NCBI GenBank assembly: GCA_013112715.1
Contig: JABFGB010000003.1
Coordinates: forward strand, 1-64,000
Length of the DNA stretch: 64,000 nucleotides
Source of the DNA: Chloroflexota bacterium
GTDB lineage: Bacteria; Chloroflexota; Anaerolineae; Aggregatilineales; J027
Direction: 5' to 3'
Shown here: piece after piece, positions 29,671 to 36,859 of the stretch
Layout of the letters: each line of letters starts with the position of its first letter
Position numbering within the stretch: position 1 is the first letter of the stretch
Position numbers and translations under genes: made by a program
Notes under the pieces: model-generated
The model's database searches: none
Seen by the model: the letters and a program-made list of their open reading frames with translations, nothing else
Told to the model about the DNA's origin: nothing

Positions 29671-31218
29671 GCTTGTTGAAAAAGTCGGAGCTAGATTTTT
29701 AACCACTGGCAAAAAGTTTCGGTCAGGCCAAGGTCAGTCGAGAAAAACGGACAGAAAAGAGGGCATTTGCAAGATTACACCCCCGGCAGGGCTGGTTTGC
29801 TTGGAGCCTCGTCTTGCTTTCAGTAATCGCTTGATGTTCTGTCCACTCGCTTTGAGTAACCCTTCAATGTTGACTTTCTCAAGTCCCCTCAGTCGGAAAC
29901 GCCTACCTTGATGCCATCGTTTAGCCTCTCCAAAGAGTGGCTCTACCCAAACTTGACGCTTGCGGAGGGCCTTTTTGTAGGCTTCGGTTTCGCGGTAGCT
30001 GGCAGCGCGGTCAAGATATTCCTGAAAAAAGGAACGGAAAATATGGCGACCACTCTGGCTATCGGTGCATTCGCTTTTGACCGGGCAAGCATTACAGGTG
30101 GTTGCTTCCGCTCGATAGACCAACATCCATTCGCTCTGGCGGCGTGAACAGAGGGGGAGTTCAACGTCTTTCGGACAAAGGTAGCGGTCATATACAGCAT
30201 CGTAACGAAACGCGGTGGTAGGATAAACCCCTCGGCGCTGGCTGAAATCCGGGGTAGGCATATAGCCATGAAGCCCGTCCTGCTCTAAACCTGCGATGTT
30301 GGGGGTTGTGCCATATTTGGCATCACCCACCGCTATGGTAGGCAATAAATGCCAACGAAAACGTACCCAACAAGTGAGATCAAGCATGGGCGTATTGTCC
30401 ATAATAGAAGCTGGTGTGACCAATGCTGCTAGAATAACCCGTGCCTTGCCGCCATCGACCGCATAATGGGTGTGGTAGCCCAATTTGGCAATATTGTCGC
30501 TGCCTTGTTTCATGGGGCTGGCATCCGGGTCAGTCGGACTGACCAGTTTATCGGACTTGCGTTTGTACCAGTGCGTCCGGCGTGTGGTCATCCGAGCCCC
30601 ATAGTATTTGTCCATCAAGCGGCGGGGCAGACTGGCAGGGGATGCAGGTTGCATAGGTTCAGGCTGTAGTTCTGTCATTGGTTGCTGAGGAAAAAGCGCC
30701 TCAAGGTGCTGGGTGACGAGTTCCAAACGAGGCTGTAGGCTGTCAACATCAGCATTGGCTTGAATCCGTGTGCCATCAAAGTAAAGTTCTTGCCCCCAAA
30801 CAAGACCAGCTTGAATACAATATTCCACAATGGTCTCGAAAAATTGCTGAAAGACCTCAACCCCATACCGATCACGAATTTTACTCAAGCTGCTATGGTC
30901 AGGCACAGGCTCATCCAAATCGTAGCCGATGTACCAGCGGTGGGCTAAGTTGAGGTGAACGGTCTCCATCAACTGACGTTCTGAGCGGATGCCCTCGAAA
31001 AACATAATCAGGTGGAGCTTAAAAAATACTACTGGATCAATCGAAGGGCGTCCCATAGTGCCGGAATAGTGCGTCCGTACAAGGTCACGCACGAAACTCA
31101 AATCAAGGGTGGCTTCGACGTTGCGATAGAAGTTGTCCAGCGGCACAAGGTTTTCCACTGAAATGATTGGGTGTTCTTTGAAATCACGCTTTTTCTCACA
31201 CAGCATTGGGTAAGCAGC
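29671..31218 (-). mobile_element. IS1182-family insertion sequence
   Basis: The left end near 29671 reads CAGCTTGTTGAAAAAGTC, a typical terminus, 63 bases beyond the transposase stop codon. The right end lies between the transposase start and the resolvase 3' end (31207-31218 or just inside the resolvase); no matching inverted terminus was found there, so that boundary is uncertain. A degenerate copy of the left end with the last codons of a related transposase occurs at about 32452-32616 in the opposite orientation. Confidence 0.7.
29734..31206 (-). CDS. IS1182-family transposase
   Basis: The 490-residue protein has the IS1182 layout: the N-terminal VENLVPLDNFYRNV region, GRPSIDPVVFFKLHLIMFFEGIRSERQL, then VPDHSSLSKIRDRYG. 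The DDE catalytic region includes LYFDGTRIQANAD, the strand with HYAVDGGKARVILAALVTPAS, and a C-terminal cysteine cluster CNACPVKSEC, followed by VEPLFGEAKRWHQGRRFRLRG. It appears intact and full length. The element lies between the TIR operon and a resolvase gene. Confidence 0.9.
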   Translation of the reverse strand: MLCEKKRDFKEHPIISVENLVPLDNFYRNVEATLDLSFVRDLVRTHYSGTMGRPSIDPVVFFKLHLIMFFEGIRSERQLMETVHLNLAHRWYIGYDLDEPVPDHSSLSKIRDRYGVEVFQQFFETIVEYCIQAGLVWGQELYFDGTRIQANADVDSLQPRLELVTQHLEALFPQQPMTELQPEPMQPASPASLPRRLMDKYYGARMTTRRTHWYKRKSDKLVSPTDPDASPMKQGSDNIAKLGYHTHYAVDGGKARVILAALVTPASIMDNTPMLDLTCWVRFRWHLLPTIAVGDAKYGTTPNIAGLEQDGLHGYMPTPDFSQRRGVYPTTAFRYDAVYDRYLCPKDVELPLCSRRQSEWMLVYRAEATTCNACPVKSECTDSQSGRHIFRSFFQEYLDRAASYRETEAYKKALRKRQVWVEPLFGEAKRWHQGRRFRLRGLEKVNIEGLLKASGQNIKRLLKARRGSKQTSPAGGVILQMPSFLSVFLD

Positions 31219-31878
31219 TCACTCCGTCTGGCTAGAGGTCGTTTTAGTCACTTGAGAGAGTTCATCATCACTGCTCACATACAACCAGTAGGTGTTGTAG
31301 GCCAGTGGTTTCGAAAGTCGTGGATTGATGATCTTGCGGATAGTGGCAAGTGGGATGCCTAATCGTAGATACTTTAGAATTTCCTCACGGAATGGGTCGA
31401 GTGTTCTGCCATCGCGGTTACGGCTGCCTTTCGGTCGCCCCAACTGCGCTCCGTTAGCTTTGGCAGCGGCCAGTCCTTGCTTGGTTCTTAAGGAAATGTA
31501 GTCCCGTTCCGCTTCGGCAAAATAGCTGTAAATTGCCAACAGTAACTTGGCATGAGAACCACTCGTGGAAAGTTCGGGCTGGCGAACGAACGTGAGTCGA
31601 ATGTCGCGTTCGCTCAAGGTATTGATGATATTGAGCGTTTCCAACATATTCCGCCCTAAACGCGAGAGTTCAGCCACTAACAAGTAGTCACCGGAACTGA
31701 GACGCTCAAGCAGTTTATCAATGCGGCGCTCATGGGGTGTCTTACGGGATGACATCTAGATTTCGATGAACTCATCAATCAACAGTCGGTTTTGCTGAGC
31801 GTGTTGAAGTAACAGATGGCGTTGCTTGTCCAAGTCTTGGGTGTCCATGCTGACATTGATATAGCCGATGGTTTTCAT
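31219..31878 (-). pseudogene. Serine recombinase (resolvase) interrupted by one amber codon
   Basis: Reading from the ATG at 31876-31878, the first 40 codons give MKTIGYINVSMDTQDLDKQ, with catalytic Ser10 and the standard resolvase N-terminus. A single TAG at 31756-31758 (on the minus strand) then interrupts the frame between FIEI and MSSRKTPHERR. The downstream part (178 residues) carries the rest of the domain (LLVAELSRLGRN, LLLAIYSYFAEAERDYISLRTKQGL) and a LGRPKGSRNRDG tail with the DNA-binding end. One base change would restore a complete 219-residue resolvase. An internal restart at the ATG after the TAG would lack the catalytic serine. Confidence 0.85.
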
Positions 31879-31989
31879 TAGTTTTTATGTGTTACCAGCA
31901 AAAAGGTGACTTATGCCGTATTTATAAAGGATTTCATCAGCATAAGTCAACCCAATCAGTTGGTTAAATCTTGGGGAAAATAACAACCC
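31879..31989. other. Short intergenic stretch
   Basis: AT-rich sequence upstream of the resolvase, presumably holding its promoter. The inverted pair CTTATGC/GCATAAG around 31910-31945 could be a recombinase binding site, by analogy to res sites, but no repeat structure strong enough to claim was seen. Confidence 0.3.
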
Positions 31990-32136
31990 TTTTCGCTGGT
32001 GCCTCGATCTACTCTACCAGAGGCCAAACGCCCGTCTGAATTATTTATGAATATCCATTGATCAGCAGTGTTTTTAATGTATTTTTAATTCGGCTTTGTC
32101 TAAACTCATAATAAGGCAAAAACAGTTCTACAGGAG
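31990..32136 (+). repeat. Duplicated leader, copy A
   Basis: About 147 bases ahead of the two-CW gene are clearly homologous to 32621-32766 ahead of the next gene. Shared blocks are CTGAAT, TATGAATAT / CATGAATAT, TTTTTAATTCG, TCTAAACTCATA, TAAGGCAAA and CAGTTCTACAGGAG, the last being the ribosome binding site. The conservation runs through the untranslated region right up to the start codon, pointing to shared expression control. Confidence 0.75.
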
Positions 32137-32143
32137 TTATGAT

Positions 32144-32449
32144 ATGTCGAATCCAAAGCAGAATTGTTGGGAAGTCTTGGGGTGTGGTCGGGAACCGGGT
32201 GGTATCAACACTGATTCATTAGGAGTCTGTCCAGTACCCACAACCTACAATTGTGATGGCGTGAATGGTGGCACGAATGCTGGCCGCTTCTGTTGGGCCA
32301 TTGCTGGGACGTTGTGTGGTGGGGTGGTTCAAGGCATATACGCACAGAAAGCCACTAATTGTATGCGGTGCCCTTTCTACTTGCAAGTCGTTCAAGAAAC
32401 ATACGAAAGTCGAGAGACTCTAATACTATCGCCTAAGCAACTGAAGTAA
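32144..32449 (+). CDS. Two-CW-type small cysteine protein
   Basis: The 101-residue protein (MSNPKQNCWEVLGCGREPGG) has the cysteine pattern of two-CW proteins: NCWEVLGCG, an internal VCPVPT, GRFCWAIAGTLCGG, and NCMRCPFY. Such domains are found alone or in sensor proteins and probably bind metal or form redox-active disulfides. AGGAG at 32132-32136 sets the ATG at 32144; an earlier in-frame start is not needed. The leader is duplicated in front of the gene at 32776, so both are likely co-regulated. Confidence 0.75.
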   Translation: MSNPKQNCWEVLGCGREPGGINTDSLGVCPVPTTYNCDGVNGGTNAGRFCWAIAGTLCGGVVQGIYAQKATNCMRCPFYLQVVQETYESRETLILSPKQLK

Positions 32450-32451
32450 CT

Positions 32452-32616
32452 CGGTAGCCAGTGGAGTGGCAATGCCTCGTCAAAACGAACCAACCCAGCT
32501 GGGAGTGTAATCCTTCAACTGCCCCTCTTTTTGTCCGTTTTTCTCGGCTGACCGTGACTTGACCAACGCTGAGAAAAATACTCGCTTTGCCGAGCTGTAG
32601 CTTTTTGAACAAAGTG
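32452..32616 (+). mobile_element. Remnant of an IS1182 element (transposase 3' end and terminus)
   Basis: The plus strand reads PAGSVILQLPLFLSVFLG followed by TGA, matching the last residues (PAGGVILQMPSFLSVFLD) of the intact transposase at 29734. The downstream TGACCGTGACTTGACC and CTTTTTGAACAAAG correspond to the terminus at 29671. The rest of the element is gone. It lies in the opposite orientation to the intact copy, directly between the two-CW gene and leader copy B. Confidence 0.8.
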
Positions 32617-32620
32617 GGTC

Positions 32621-32766
32621 GTTTTTCCTAAGGCCTCAATCCACTCTAGCGAATCAGGCCGCTCATCTGAATCATTCATGAATATCTATCACTCAGCCTT
32701 GATTTTAATGCTTTTTTAATTCGATTTTATCTAAACTCATAGTAAGGCAAAGACAGTTCTACAGGA
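32621..32766 (+). repeat. Duplicated leader, copy B
   Basis: Second copy of the leader described for 31990-32136, ending in CAGTTCTACAGGAG ahead of the gene at 32776. It begins immediately after the IS1182 remnant, so the duplication and the insertion may have arisen together. Spacing between the A and B blocks is about 630 bases. Confidence 0.75.
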
Positions 32767-32775
32767 GGTTACCCC

Positions 32776-33312
32776 ATGGCAGAATATATAGCCTTTGATG
32801 ATCAAGTTGAGGTGGTGGGTCGTTCAGCCCTGTTTTTTTTTAGTGCCATAGGCAATGGCATTCAACCCTTCATCGAAAAACATCATCTGACCAATATTGA
32901 CCCGCAAGGCTGGTATCCGCTCCAGGCTTTCCTAGATATTTACCGCGAAATTGCCCAGATCCCGGGTGGCATGTTTGATCTGGTCTCCATTGGGATGCGT
33001 ATTCCCGAAGAGGCGATTTTTCCTCCTGATATTGATTCAATTGAATCCGCGCTGATGTCGATTGATACGGCCTACCATATGAATCACCGCGGGGGGGATA
33101 TTGGGTATTATCAGGCCACCCTCGTCCAGCCACGTCATTTCGTGATCGAGTGCCGCAATCCCTATCCCAGCGATCTTGATTATGGACTCATTTATGGCTT
33201 AGTCCGTCGCTTCCGCCCCCCTAAAACAAATTTCACGGTCTGGCGTGATGAAAACCTGCCTTCCCGCAAAAATGGCGCGGAATCCTGTACCTTTCATGTC
33301 ACTTGGGAATGA
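32776..33312 (+). CDS. 4-vinyl-reductase/heme-NO-binding-like sensor protein
   Basis: The 178-residue protein begins MAEYIAFDDQVEVVGRSALFF and contains QGWYPLQAFLDIYREIAQIPGG and AYHMNHRGGDIGYYQ. It ends with NPYPSDLDYGLIYGLVRRFRPP and a final G-A-E-S-C-T-F-H-V-T-W-E. The alternating helix-strand pattern and the C-terminal Cys motif recall V4R/heme-NO-binding folds, which are small-molecule sensor domains. The family call is tentative. No output domain is present, so it would act by protein contact. The AGGAGG at 32763-32768 precedes the ATG. Leader copy B suggests joint regulation with the two-CW gene. Confidence 0.55.
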   Translation: MAEYIAFDDQVEVVGRSALFFFSAIGNGIQPFIEKHHLTNIDPQGWYPLQAFLDIYREIAQIPGGMFDLVSIGMRIPEEAIFPPDIDSIESALMSIDTAYHMNHRGGDIGYYQATLVQPRHFVIECRNPYPSDLDYGLIYGLVRRFRPPKTNFTVWRDENLPSRKNGAESCTFHVTWE

Positions 33313-33453
33313 ACCCCACTGGGGCCGCTTTGAAAAATACGGCATTCGGTAATTGATCAGCAACAAGACGGAAAGACCCGAGTCTCGCCTTTTAGCCGAT
33401 TTAAGGTTCCAGACAATTACCCAAGCTTCTCATCAATCCAGTTGCCAACCCCG

Positions 33454-33486
33454 CGATAGACTCTCAGAAACAAGTCTATCGCTTTT
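33454..33486 (+). terminator. Rho-independent terminator
   Basis: A 9-base perfect stem CGATAGACT / AGTCTATCG (33454-33462 and 33473-33481) with a 10-base loop is followed by CTTTT. It lies about 140 bases downstream of the gene at 32776 and reads in the same direction. Confidence 0.6.
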
Positions 33487-33498
33487 GGCCTGAACCAA

Positions 33499-33520
33499 GG
33501 GCTTTTTCAACAGGCTGCAT
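33499..33520. repeat. Isolated IS-end-like sequence
   Basis: The stretch CTTTTTCAACAGGCTG is nearly the reverse complement of the IS1182 terminus at 29671. No transposase is attached; it may be another relic of the same element type. The surrounding 33313-33633 contains no gene that I can support. Confidence 0.35.
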
Positions 33521-33633
33521 CGCTTTGCGACTTCAAAACTTGTGTTTTCTCCACAAGAGGCCTAAAAATGATTAGAAATCGATAGGGACCGATATGCAGA
33601 TGTTTGTCCCGTGCTGTATAGGTAAGTTAGGTC

Positions 33634-33945
33634 TCATAGAGTCTCCAACTGAAAACCGATTTCATGTCGGTAGTAGTCAGGCAATGGGAATTGGCTTTCA
33701 CGATGATAGGTATAAGCCTTTTCGACCGGGCGAAGCCATCTCCCGTCTCGAATAATGCGTGATTCCTTAAAGTTCTGCGGCATGAGCGCTTCTCTTGATC
33801 CATCGGGACTATAGAGTAGCGGTAGTTCGATTGATAGAATTCAGTTCCAAACTTGGCCCACCATATCTTGGCACCCATAGAAACTTTCGCTACCCGCGAT
33901 ATCATAGTCCCTTGTCGTGGATCTTGGCCTGCTCGGAGCGAGGTT
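33634..33945 (-). pseudogene. FGE-sulfatase domain remnant
   Basis: One minus-strand frame reads FYGCQDMVGQVWN, then a TGA (33841-33843) where Trp is expected, then LLYSPDGSREALMPQNF and ESRIIRDGRWLRP ending in YYRHEIGFQLETL. This is the normal succession of the formylglycine-generating-enzyme/SUMF1 domain end (YGAYDMAGNVWEW, RVIRGGSW, IGFR). The N-terminal part is missing and a nonsense codon interrupts the rest. It resembles the C-terminal domain of the broken STAND gene at 21515, so it may come from a related gene. Confidence 0.6.
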
Positions 33946-34016
33946 CAACCAATGCCTTAATCATGGGTTAACGACATGATTTGAAAATCAACACTTGACC
34001 TTTCGGCGCCTCCGGG

Positions 34017-34922
34017 TTATTCCGCTTGGATCAACCTCGCTGCCATTTCCTTCAACAAGTCTAACGTCGCCCGTGCATCCCCGAGCGCCGAGTGGTCACC
34101 ACCCGGTAGCGGCTGCCAGCGATAGGATCCCCAATAATCACTCCAATCCCCACAAAACTGGGCATACATCTCCATCACGCACGACGACTCTTTAGATTTA
34201 AAAGGCGCACAACCCCATTCCTTGCGGGTGACCCGGAGGAGGGGAAGATCAAAAGCCTTGTGGTAGATCACCACATGTTTGCCATGCAGCGCCTCATAGA
34301 GGGCCGGGTAAATCTCACCGAAGGTCGGCGCATTTTCCAAATCCTCAGGCCGGATACCGTGAATATCGACTGCCGCGACGCCTGTGTCAGGGTCAGGCTC
34401 GACCATGCGCCCCAGTCGCAGCGGCTTCACCCGTGAGTTGAATAGCACCGCCCCGGTGTAGTCTAGGACGGCAATCTCGACTGGCTCGGCGTCGTACAAC
34501 CCAGTGGTTTCCATGTCCAAGATGACACAGCCTTCCGCCAGCACTTGCTTGGCCCACTCTGCTGCCTCATGGCGGTCATCCGCTGTCTTGACCTCCAACC
34601 AGCAACATTCACACAATCCACCTCTCAGGTCGCGCTTGAAATACTGGACGGCTCCGCAGCGGGTACAGGTACGCGCATTAAGTTCGCCTGCCTTGCGTTT
34701 GGCCTGTGCCGCGAGTTGTTTCTCGGTGGGTGGCTTCCGACGAATCCCCTCATCCGGGGAGAACAGGTGTAGGAAGCCGTCACCCGTTGAACTTTTCGAG
34801 TACCGGACAACGGCACGCAGTGGGCCGGGTTGGTATCCGGCTTTCGAGAGTTGACTCTTGGTCACCAAAGGTTCGGGCCAAGGATCCCACTGGTAGATCG
34901 GCACGCCGTTGAATTCAACCAT
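34017..34922 (-). CDS. DnaQ-family 3'-5' exonuclease with zinc ribbon
   Basis: The 301-residue protein has a small N-terminal region, a four-Cys zinc ribbon (CTRC then LCECC, ~residues 86-107), and a C-terminal DEDDh exonuclease domain. Exo motifs are VILDMETTG (Asp/Glu ~136/138), YHKAFDLPLL and HSALGDARATLDLL. It probably trims or proofreads DNA ends. The gene lies at the left edge of the plasmid-like element. The ATG at 34922 follows a GGGAG/AAGG ribosome binding site; an in-frame GTG precedes it. The zinc ribbon suggests DNA or protein binding linked to the element. Confidence 0.85.
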   Translation of the reverse strand: MVEFNGVPIYQWDPWPEPLVTKSQLSKAGYQPGPLRAVVRYSKSSTGDGFLHLFSPDEGIRRKPPTEKQLAAQAKRKAGELNARTCTRCGAVQYFKRDLRGGLCECCWLEVKTADDRHEAAEWAKQVLAEGCVILDMETTGLYDAEPVEIAVLDYTGAVLFNSRVKPLRLGRMVEPDPDTGVAAVDIHGIRPEDLENAPTFGEIYPALYEALHGKHVVIYHKAFDLPLLRVTRKEWGCAPFKSKESSCVMEMYAQFCGDWSDYWGSYRWQPLPGGDHSALGDARATLDLLKEMAARLIQAE

Positions 34923-34937
34923 CACGCCTTCTCCCGC

Positions 34938-36221
34938 CTAAACGGCAACTCCACTCAACGCTCGCGCCTTGACCAGATACCAATCCGTCCCGATGGCAGT
35001 GTAAGCCGCCTGACGAAAGGTAATACGCTCCGGCACTTGCTCCAAGTCGTGTAACGCCCAGCCCATCACCCGGCCCGGCGTGTTTGGCTCTTTCTGCTTG
35101 GCCCACAGCGCCGTCGCCACCACGTCCACAATTTCCTCGGCTGTCAGGAGGGCTTGGCGGAAAAGGGCGAAGTCAGCCCATCGCTTGGTATTGAACCCGG
35201 TTTCTTTGGCGAGGTAATCCAGCAGCCACTTCACGGCTTCGCTTGGGGCCGTGCCTTCGCCATACGTACTTACAGTGGAAACAGGAGGATTGTTTGGAGT
35301 AGTACGTAGTAAGTATATAGGGGGGCGATTTGTCCCAAATTTCGGGACATTTTGAGCCACTTCATCAGAATTTGTCACGAAATTCGGGACGGCATTTTCC
35401 ATTTGTCCCAAATTCTGTGACATAGCTGTCACCATCGAGGGAGTGACGGAGGGTGGATTTGTCCCAATTTCTGTGACATTTTGGATTTTCGGCAGATCGT
35501 CTGTCACCAAAACCGGGACAAAAATATGTTTTAGGGTGACCCGTCGGGTATGTCCGATCTGCTCCCCAACCGCGATCTTGCCGTTATCCAAGTCCTTCAT
35601 AAAATCCGACCACTGACGACGTTTCTCCCCATAGCCCAACAGCCGCCCCATGTCGCCCGCTGTCATTTCAAACTGCCCGGTGTGTTGGTCGGCCAGTGCC
35701 AGTGTCGCCAAGAGTGCCAACGCCTGATTGTTTTCTCGAAGCATCGGCAAGGCAGCCTGCAATTCATCTTGGTCAATCAACAACTGGCGACGGGTTGCGT
35801 GGACGGCTTGCACGGGTGTGGGCCAGCGGCGGGCATGGTCAGCCTCGGTTTCGATCTGCTGCTCCAATTGCGCTACCCGCTGCTCGGCTTCCAACGCCCG
35901 CTGCCGCCAATAGTCGACGCTATCCATCGCAGGTGGGGTTTCCTCGCCAACGACTTCCCCAACATCTACTTGATGGCAGACAAAACAGATCTTGACTGCC
36001 TCATCGTGCGCCGTCTTGGACAAACCCTCCCGGACAGCCCGGTAGAGTTTTTGCTCCAGCCAGTCCTTGGCATAGGTGTTGCGCACCCGGATGGTGTAGG
36101 TGTGAGCCGCCTCATCATAGGTCACAAACTTGCTATCACGCAGCCACGTATCATAGGTACTGTGGTGTAACTGCAACTGAAGCTGGCTGAGTGTCGCCAG
36201 CCAAATGTCTTGCGGGGTCAT
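34938..36221 (-). CDS. Replication initiator with DnaA N-terminal domain
   Basis: The 427-residue protein starts with a DnaA domain-I-like region (DIWLATLSQLQLQLHHSTYDTWLRDSKFV, then RNTYAKDWLEQKLYRAV). A coiled coil (~95-135) and a winged-helix-like region (~150-240) follow, then a low-complexity linker and a C-terminal domain (~325-427). No AAA+ Walker motifs are present, so it is not DnaA. It is the probable initiator of the element. The linker region of the gene carries five iteron-like DNA sites. The ATG overlaps the upstream stop (TGATG), suggesting coupling; an in-frame GTG is one codon earlier. Confidence 0.75.
   Translation of the reverse strand: MTPQDIWLATLSQLQLQLHHSTYDTWLRDSKFVTYDEAAHTYTIRVRNTYAKDWLEQKLYRAVREGLSKTAHDEAVKICFVCHQVDVGEVVGEETPPAMDSVDYWRQRALEAEQRVAQLEQQIETEADHARRWPTPVQAVHATRRQLLIDQDELQAALPMLRENNQALALLATLALADQHTGQFEMTAGDMGRLLGYGEKRRQWSDFMKDLDNGKIAVGEQIGHTRRVTLKHIFVPVLVTDDLPKIQNVTEIGTNPPSVTPSMVTAMSQNLGQMENAVPNFVTNSDEVAQNVPKFGTNRPPIYLLRTTPNNPPVSTVSTYGEGTAPSEAVKWLLDYLAKETGFNTKRWADFALFRQALLTAEEIVDVVATALWAKQKEPNTPGRVMGWALHDLEQVPERITFRQAAYTAIGTDWYLVKARALSGVAV
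35331..35520 (-). repeat. Five 19-base iteron-like inverted repeats in the rep gene
   Basis: Sites start at 35331, 35373, 35404, 35460 and 35502, each 19 bases of the form TGTCMC-N7-GKGACR (for example TGTCCCAAATTTCGGGACA). Gaps between starts are 42, 31, 56 and 42 bases, so the third site is in a different reading frame from the others. The repetition is therefore imposed at DNA level and not through the protein. GTGACA-TAGC-TGTCAC at 35417-35432 adds a related dyad overlapping site three. Iterons inside or beside an initiator gene are usual for plasmid origins, so this is a likely replication origin or autoregulatory site. Confidence 0.75.
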
Positions 36222-36694
36222 CACGCGCCGTCCTTTAACATCGGCAATACCTGAGATTGTAAAAAAGCCTCATTCACGGTCTGCCCACCAGCCCCAATCA
36301 GATACGGCAGCAGGGGGATCACCCCCGGCTCATAAGCAGCGGCATAGTATTGCGCCTCTAAGCGATTGCGCAGCAGATACAGGGCTTGGGCTAAGGCGCG
36401 GTCTTTGTTGGTGTCGCTGCGAATCGGCAGCGCGGCGACGTCAATCCGGGCTGGGATGGTTTGCACGGTGAAGTTGACCGTGAAGCCGTACCGTCGTGGT
36501 TCCCCTTCAAAAGTACCGTCCAAAAAATAGATCCCCACCGCACCGAGTTTGCCCAAGACCTCAACGATCTCGCCTTGCAGCGTGGCGAGTTTTTTCTCGG
36601 TATACCGACCCGGTACATCCGACGCCTTAATATCTTCAAAAAACGGCGGTTTTTCAAAAAGCGGTTTGGGGGCATTCGGTATGAATTTGCCCAT
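36221..36694 (-). CDS. Hypothetical protein of the plasmid-like element
   Basis: The 157-residue protein (MGKFIPNAPKPLFEKPPFFEDIKASDVPGRYTEKKL) is not recognised. It has a predicted alpha/beta middle with RRYGFTVNFTVQTIPARIDV and a helical C-terminal half. AAGGAGG nine bases before the ATG decides the start. The stop overlaps the rep start, so it probably belongs to the replication module. Confidence 0.6.
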   Translation of the reverse strand: MGKFIPNAPKPLFEKPPFFEDIKASDVPGRYTEKKLATLQGEIVEVLGKLGAVGIYFLDGTFEGEPRRYGFTVNFTVQTIPARIDVAALPIRSDTNKDRALAQALYLLRNRLEAQYYAAAYEPGVIPLLPYLIGAGGQTVNEAFLQSQVLPMLKDGA

Positions 36695-36737
36695 GTTGTT
36701 ATAATCCTCCTTGACGGCCCACAAGCCGTCTGTCTGA

Positions 36738-36803
36738 AGCCCCGACTGTATCCGCAGTGGGGCTTTTCCATGCCCGTCTGTCTGAGGCACATCCTACCTC
36801 AGA
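36738..36803. terminator. Two hairpins after parB
   Basis: AGCCCC/GGGGCT arms (36738-36743 and 36759-36764) enclose an inner ACTG/CAGT stem, and TCTGAGG/CCTCAGA arms (36781-36787, 36797-36803) form a second stem. The T-run after the first lies on the plus strand. They sit in the gap between parB and the next gene on the minus strand and are likely transcription stops or RNA-end structures. Confidence 0.45.
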
Positions 36804-36859
36804 AGCCCTTGATTGCAAGGCGTTCATTCAAGGCCAACCGAGTGGGCTGGCCCACCCGA

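Noticed and set aside
33627-33905. A 92-residue minus-strand open frame
   Set aside because: The neighbouring frame carries an FGE-sulfatase relic; this one is an accidental open frame over it.
34017-34100. Left attachment site of the integrated element
   Set aside because: No second copy of the tRNA 3' end was found by eye near the exonuclease gene or elsewhere in the window.
35331-35520. Protein-level repeats (VPNF/VPKFGTN) in the rep protein as the cause of the DNA repeats
   Set aside because: One copy lies in a different reading frame, so the repetition is not explained by the protein sequence.
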